Source: Sphingomonas desiccabilis
GTDB lineage: Bacteria; Pseudomonadota; Alphaproteobacteria; Sphingomonadales; Sphingomonadaceae
NCBI RefSeq assembly: GCF_004135605.1
Contig: NZ_SDPT01000002.1
Location: forward strand, 992,001-1,056,000
DNA length: 64,000 nucleotides
Reading direction: 5' to 3'
Positions 60,971 through 64,000 of this stretch are shown here, one piece after another (within the stretch, counting starts at the first letter, position 1; every line of letters starts with the position of its first letter). The translations under genes were made by a program, and so were the position numbers. The notes beneath the pieces are model-generated. The model had not been told where the DNA came from. It worked only from the letters and a program-made list of their open reading frames with translations, and searched no databases.

Positions 60971-63229
60971 ATGGCAAAGAAACAAATCGCCCCCGGCCTT
61001 CCGACGCGCGAGCAGATCCTCGACTTCATCACCACGTCGGACACGCCGGCCGGCAAGCGTGAGATCGCGCGCGCCTTCGGCCTCTCGGCCCAGCAGAAGA
61101 TCACGCTCAAGGCGCTTCTGAAGGACATGGCCGACGAGGGGCTGATCGACAGCGCGCCCGGTCGCGCCTTCCACAAGATGGGGGGGCTTCCGAAGGTCAC
61201 GGTGTTGCGCGTAGCCGATGTCGATGACGGCGGCAGCGTCTGGGCCGTACCCGAGCGATGGGAGGCGGAGACTCCCCCGCCGCGGCTGCGCATCCGGGAG
61301 AAGGGCAAGCGTTCAGCGCTCGGCGTCGGTGATCGCGTGCTGGCGCGTACCGAGGAGGCGGGCTCCGGCTGGATCGCGCACCCGATGAAGACGCTCGCGC
61401 GCGGCGAGGAACTGATGCTGGGCGTCCTTCACGAAGAGGGCGGGCGGCTGTGGCTCCAGGGCGTGGAGAAGAAGGAGCGGCGCGACTTCATGGTCGCCGA
61501 CGCGGGAGACGCGCGCCCGGGCGACCTGGTGCTCGCAGAAAAGGCCGGGCGGCCCCCCCGGATCACCGCGCGCGTGACGCAGCGGCTGGGCGATCCGTTC
61601 GAGGCGCGCAGCTTCTCCCTGATCGCGATCCACAAGCACTCGATTCCGGACGTGTTCGGCGCCGAGGTGATCGAGGAGGCGGAGCGCATCGCCAAGGCGC
61701 CGCTGGGCGACGACCGCGAGGACTTGCGCGACCTGCCGATCGTCGCGATCGACCCCGCCGACGCGCGCGACCACGACGACGCGGTGTGGGCCGCACCCGA
61801 CGACGATCCTGCCAACGAAGGCGGGTGGAAGGCGATCGTCGCGATCGCCGATGTTAGCTTCTACGTCCGCCCGGGCGGCGCGCTCGACCGTGAGGCGCGC
61901 AAGCGCGGCAACAGCGTTTATTTCCCCGATCGCGTGGTCCCGATGCTCCCCGAGACGCTGTCGGCCGACGTGTGCTCGCTCAAGGAAGGCGTCGATCGCG
62001 CAGCGCTCGCCTGCCACCTTCAGGTTGCCAAGGACGGCAAGCTTAAGGGCTGGCGCTTCACCCGTGCGGTGATCCGCGTCGCCGCCAACATCGCCTATGA
62101 GGATGCGCAGGCGGCGATCGACGGCACCGGCGACGAGGTGGCGCCGGACTTGGTGGAAACGGCGCTACGCCCGCTCTGGGATTGCTGGCGCGCGCTCTAC
62201 AAGGCGCGGGAGGCGCGCGAGCCGCTCGACCTCGACCTACCCGAGCGCCGCATCGTGCTCGATGAAAAGGGTCGGATTCTCTCGGTCGCCCCGCGCGAGC
62301 GGCTCGACGCGCACAAGCTGATCGAGGACTATATGATCGCGGCCAACGTCGCCGCGGCCAAGGCGCTGGAGGCCAAGAAAGCGCCGGTCATGTATCGCAT
62401 CCACGAGCCGCCGAGCCGCGAGAAGCTGGTCGCGCTGAAGGACTATCTCGAGACCTTCGACATCCCCTTCGCGCTCGGCCAGGTAGTGAAGCCCGCCACC
62501 TTCAACCGCATCCTCGATCGGGTGGGGGAGGCGGTGTTCCGCCCGCAGGTGATGGAGCAGGTGCTGCGTTCGCAGACCCAGGCCTATTACGGTCCTGCCA
62601 ACCACGGCCACTTCGGCCTGTCGCTGGGCAGCTACGCGCATTTCACCTCGCCGATCCGCCGCTATGCCGACCTCGTCGTGCATCGTGGTCTGGTCGCGGC
62701 GTACAAGCTGGGGCCGGGCGGCGTTGCCGAGGACATGGCGACGATGGAGCGCACCGGCGAGACGATCAGCGCGCTCGAACGCCGCGCGATGGAGGCGGAG
62801 CGCGAGACGGTCGACCGCTATGTCGCGGCCTATCTCGCGGAGCATGTCGGCAGCGTCATGGAGGCCCGTATTACCGGGGTGCAGAGCTTCGGCTTCTTCG
62901 CCACGGTGGAGGGGATCGGCGGCGACGGGCTGGTGCCCGCACGCGACCTGGGTCGCGAGTATTTCCGCTACGACGAGAAGGGCCAGCGGCTGGTCGGCGA
63001 CCATAGCGGCGAGGAATTCACGCTGGGCCAGCGGCTGCCGCTGCGGCTGGTGGAGGCGAATCCGGTATCGGGCGCGCTGCGCTTCGAACTGGTCGATGGC
63101 AAGGGGTCGGCCGGCGGCGCGCCGGAGGGCGGTGCGCGCGGCGATCGAGAGCCGGGCCGCCGACCGCCGAGGGTGCTCAAGCGTCGCGGACGCCCGGGCA
63201 ACATCCGCCACCAGGGCCGCAAGCGCTAG
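60971..63229 (+). CDS. rnr: Ribonuclease R
   Basis: 752 residues from ATG 60971. An N-terminal helix-turn-helix-like region (LPTREQILDFITTSDTPAGKREIARAFGL) and cold-shock domains precede the RNB nuclease domain. Its catalytic Asp cluster is IDPADARDHDDAVWA near 258-272, and HGHFGLSLGSYAHFTSPIRRYADLVVHR near 538-565 is the RNB signature. An S1 domain (VMEARITGVQSFGFFATVEGIGGDGLVP) and a basic tail (KRRGRPGNIRHQGRKR) follow. It degrades structured RNA 3' to 5'. A short hairpin follows the stop. Confidence 0.95.
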   Translation: MAKKQIAPGLPTREQILDFITTSDTPAGKREIARAFGLSAQQKITLKALLKDMADEGLIDSAPGRAFHKMGGLPKVTVLRVADVDDGGSVWAVPERWEAETPPPRLRIREKGKRSALGVGDRVLARTEEAGSGWIAHPMKTLARGEELMLGVLHEEGGRLWLQGVEKKERRDFMVADAGDARPGDLVLAEKAGRPPRITARVTQRLGDPFEARSFSLIAIHKHSIPDVFGAEVIEEAERIAKAPLGDDREDLRDLPIVAIDPADARDHDDAVWAAPDDDPANEGGWKAIVAIADVSFYVRPGGALDREARKRGNSVYFPDRVVPMLPETLSADVCSLKEGVDRAALACHLQVAKDGKLKGWRFTRAVIRVAANIAYEDAQAAIDGTGDEVAPDLVETALRPLWDCWRALYKAREAREPLDLDLPERRIVLDEKGRILSVAPRERLDAHKLIEDYMIAANVAAAKALEAKKAPVMYRIHEPPSREKLVALKDYLETFDIPFALGQVVKPATFNRILDRVGEAVFRPQVMEQVLRSQTQAYYGPANHGHFGLSLGSYAHFTSPIRRYADLVVHRGLVAAYKLGPGGVAEDMATMERTGETISALERRAMEAERETVDRYVAAYLAEHVGSVMEARITGVQSFGFFATVEGIGGDGLVPARDLGREYFRYDEKGQRLVGDHSGEEFTLGQRLPLRLVEANPVSGALRFELVDGKGSAGGAPEGGARGDREPGRRPPRVLKRRGRPGNIRHQGRKR

Positions 63230-63251
63230 CCACTTGTCCGCGGCCCCGCTT

Positions 63252-63269
63252 GCCGCCACACGTGGCGGC
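63252..63269 (+). terminator. Hairpin after rnr (possible terminator)
   Basis: GCCGCCAC and GTGGCGGC pair around AC, 23 bp after the rnr stop. No T-run follows, so it may act with Rho or only as a 3' stabiliser. Confidence 0.4.
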
Positions 63270-63289
63270 GGGGATATCGGGGGACAGGG

Positions 63290-63799
63290 ATGAAGCGACT
63301 GGTCATGGCCACGGCCATATGGATGGCGTCGGCCGCGGCAGCCGAGGAGCCTGCGCGCGCGCCCGATGCCGTCCGGCAGCTGGAGGGCTGCTGGCAGGGC
63401 AGGGGCGAGGTGATGGGCAAGCCTGTGACCATCGCCGTGGAGGCTCGGCCGGTGGCGCTCGGGGCGATGCTGGCCCTCGACGCGAGCAGCGTCGCGATCG
63501 ACGATCCTTCCGACCGCTATGCCGCGCATCTGGTGCTCGGCGGCGGCAAAGGGTCTGCCGATGTGATCGGTTTCTGGTCTGACAGCTTTGGCGGCACCAT
63601 GACGGCGATCGGCAGCGGCACCCTTCGCGCCAACGGGTTCGACATCGGCTATCGCTACGGCGAGGCGACCTTCCTCAATGGATGGCAGGTCGCGGGCGAG
63701 CGGCTCCGCTGGGAGATCGTCGCGCAGGAGAAGGGTACGTCGCAAGCGTTCGCCAGCTATGTGCTGACGCGCGCCGCCTGCGTATCGGGGGCCGAATAG
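63290..63799 (+). CDS. Hypothetical secreted protein
   Basis: 169 residues from ATG 63290 after a GGGGGACAGGG ribosome site. A signal peptide (MKRLVMATAIWMASAAAAEEP) precedes the mature part. The mature part has LEGCWQGRGEVMGKPVTIAVEARPVALGAMLALD and DVIGFWSDSFGGTMTAIGSGTLRANGFDIGYRYGEATFLNGWQVAGERLRWEIVAQEKG. This alternation of beta-strands with a W-x-G near the start resembles lipocalin/DUF1579-like barrels that bind small molecules, but no firm family was recognised. It stands alone downstream of rnr. Confidence 0.72.
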   Translation: MKRLVMATAIWMASAAAAEEPARAPDAVRQLEGCWQGRGEVMGKPVTIAVEARPVALGAMLALDASSVAIDDPSDRYAAHLVLGGGKGSADVIGFWSDSFGGTMTAIGSGTLRANGFDIGYRYGEATFLNGWQVAGERLRWEIVAQEKGTSQAFASYVLTRAACVSGAE

Positions 63800-63922
63800 A
63801 CGGAGCGGTTTCCGCACGCTTGTGGGAACGGCAAGACCGCGGGGCATCGGTCTGATCCAGCCGCCACACTCCCGCCGCGATTGACGGCGAGCATCCTGCG
63901 GCCGTCCGGTCGGGAGACGCCG

Positions 63923-64000
63923 ATGCTGGAATCGTTGCTGCTGCTTCAGGCCACGGCGGTTCCGCCGCAGGAGCTTCGCGCGGCGCCCCGCGTCGACCTG
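63923..64000 (+). CDS. Start of an unidentified gene (partial, right edge)
   Basis: ATG 63923 follows GGGAGA at good spacing, and the frame is open to the end of the window (26 codons, MLESLLLLQATAVPPQEL and on). Its first residues are hydrophobic and may be a signal peptide. Too little is present to name it. Confidence 0.45.
   Translation, partial: MLESLLLLQATAVPPQELRAAPRVDL

Noticed and set aside
61313..63847. Minus-strand open frames opposite rnr
   Set aside because: Antisense of RNase R, no recognisable motif.

Overview
The window is GC-rich, densely packed chromosomal DNA with many 1-bp and 4-bp start/stop overlaps and many GTG starts. Gene content points to an alphaproteobacterium of the Sphingomonadaceae, most likely Sphingomonas or a close relative. 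Supporting points are the long alphaproteobacterial forms of PstA and PstC, a DUF2794 protein, the HPr-related kinase A gene set, the exopolysaccharide operon and a Sphingomonas-like intergenic inverted-repeat element. No tRNA, rRNA, CRISPR array, insertion sequence or prophage was recognised, and no stretch over 300 bases lacks a gene.

Left part (1-13,100). A bestrophin-family channel gene runs off the left edge. Next comes a divergent carbohydrate locus. On the minus strand (5186 to 873) are a histidine phosphatase, a CmoB-like methyltransferase, a clan GH-A glycoside hydrolase, a zinc-type dehydrogenase and a Gfo/Idh/MocA oxidoreductase. On the plus strand (5415 to 13055) are three nucleotide-sugar SDR enzymes, one GT4 glycosyltransferase and three tandem CgeB-like proteins. 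The shared 228-bp promoter region holds a perfect 22-bp palindrome. No flippase, polymerase or export gene is present, so the product may be a cytoplasmic or lipid-linked glycoside that is not obvious from sequence.

Middle part (13,100-34,700). This holds a small membrane protein, an LplT-like MFS transporter, pgsA-moaD-moaE, a fasciclin protein, oxyR with both redox cysteines, cysE and a DUF2794 gene. It then holds a complete phosphate regulon read phoR-pstSCAB-phoU-phoB, with a strong Pho box across the end of phoR. Divergent from phoR is a four-gene HPr-related kinase A set: a Tat-signal small protein, a PqqD-like protein, an HprK-like kinase and a nucleotidyltransferase. It resembles a ribosomal-peptide modification system. 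OsmC, SDR, gph, glmU and glmS follow. GlmU and GlmS make the UDP-GlcNAc used for the cell wall and surface glycans.

Right part (34,700-64,000). This holds a REC-GGDEF-EAL regulator with a histidine kinase, cstA-ybdD, a YegD-like Hsp70, a WcaF-like acetyltransferase, and an unknown protein paired with an SGNH hydrolase. A ~13-kb minus-strand exopolysaccharide operon (58677 to 44510) then encodes a small membrane protein, a ligase/polymerase, Wza-like export protein, Wzc-like BY-kinase, TPR-like protein, Gmd, Fcl, four glycosyltransferases, a Wzx flippase and a second polymerase-like protein. This is a Wzx/Wzy-type pathway whose polymer probably contains a GDP-fucose-derived sugar. The window ends with an archaeal/eukaryal-type proS, repeat elements, a 36-residue membrane protein, rnr, a secreted unknown protein and the start of one more gene.
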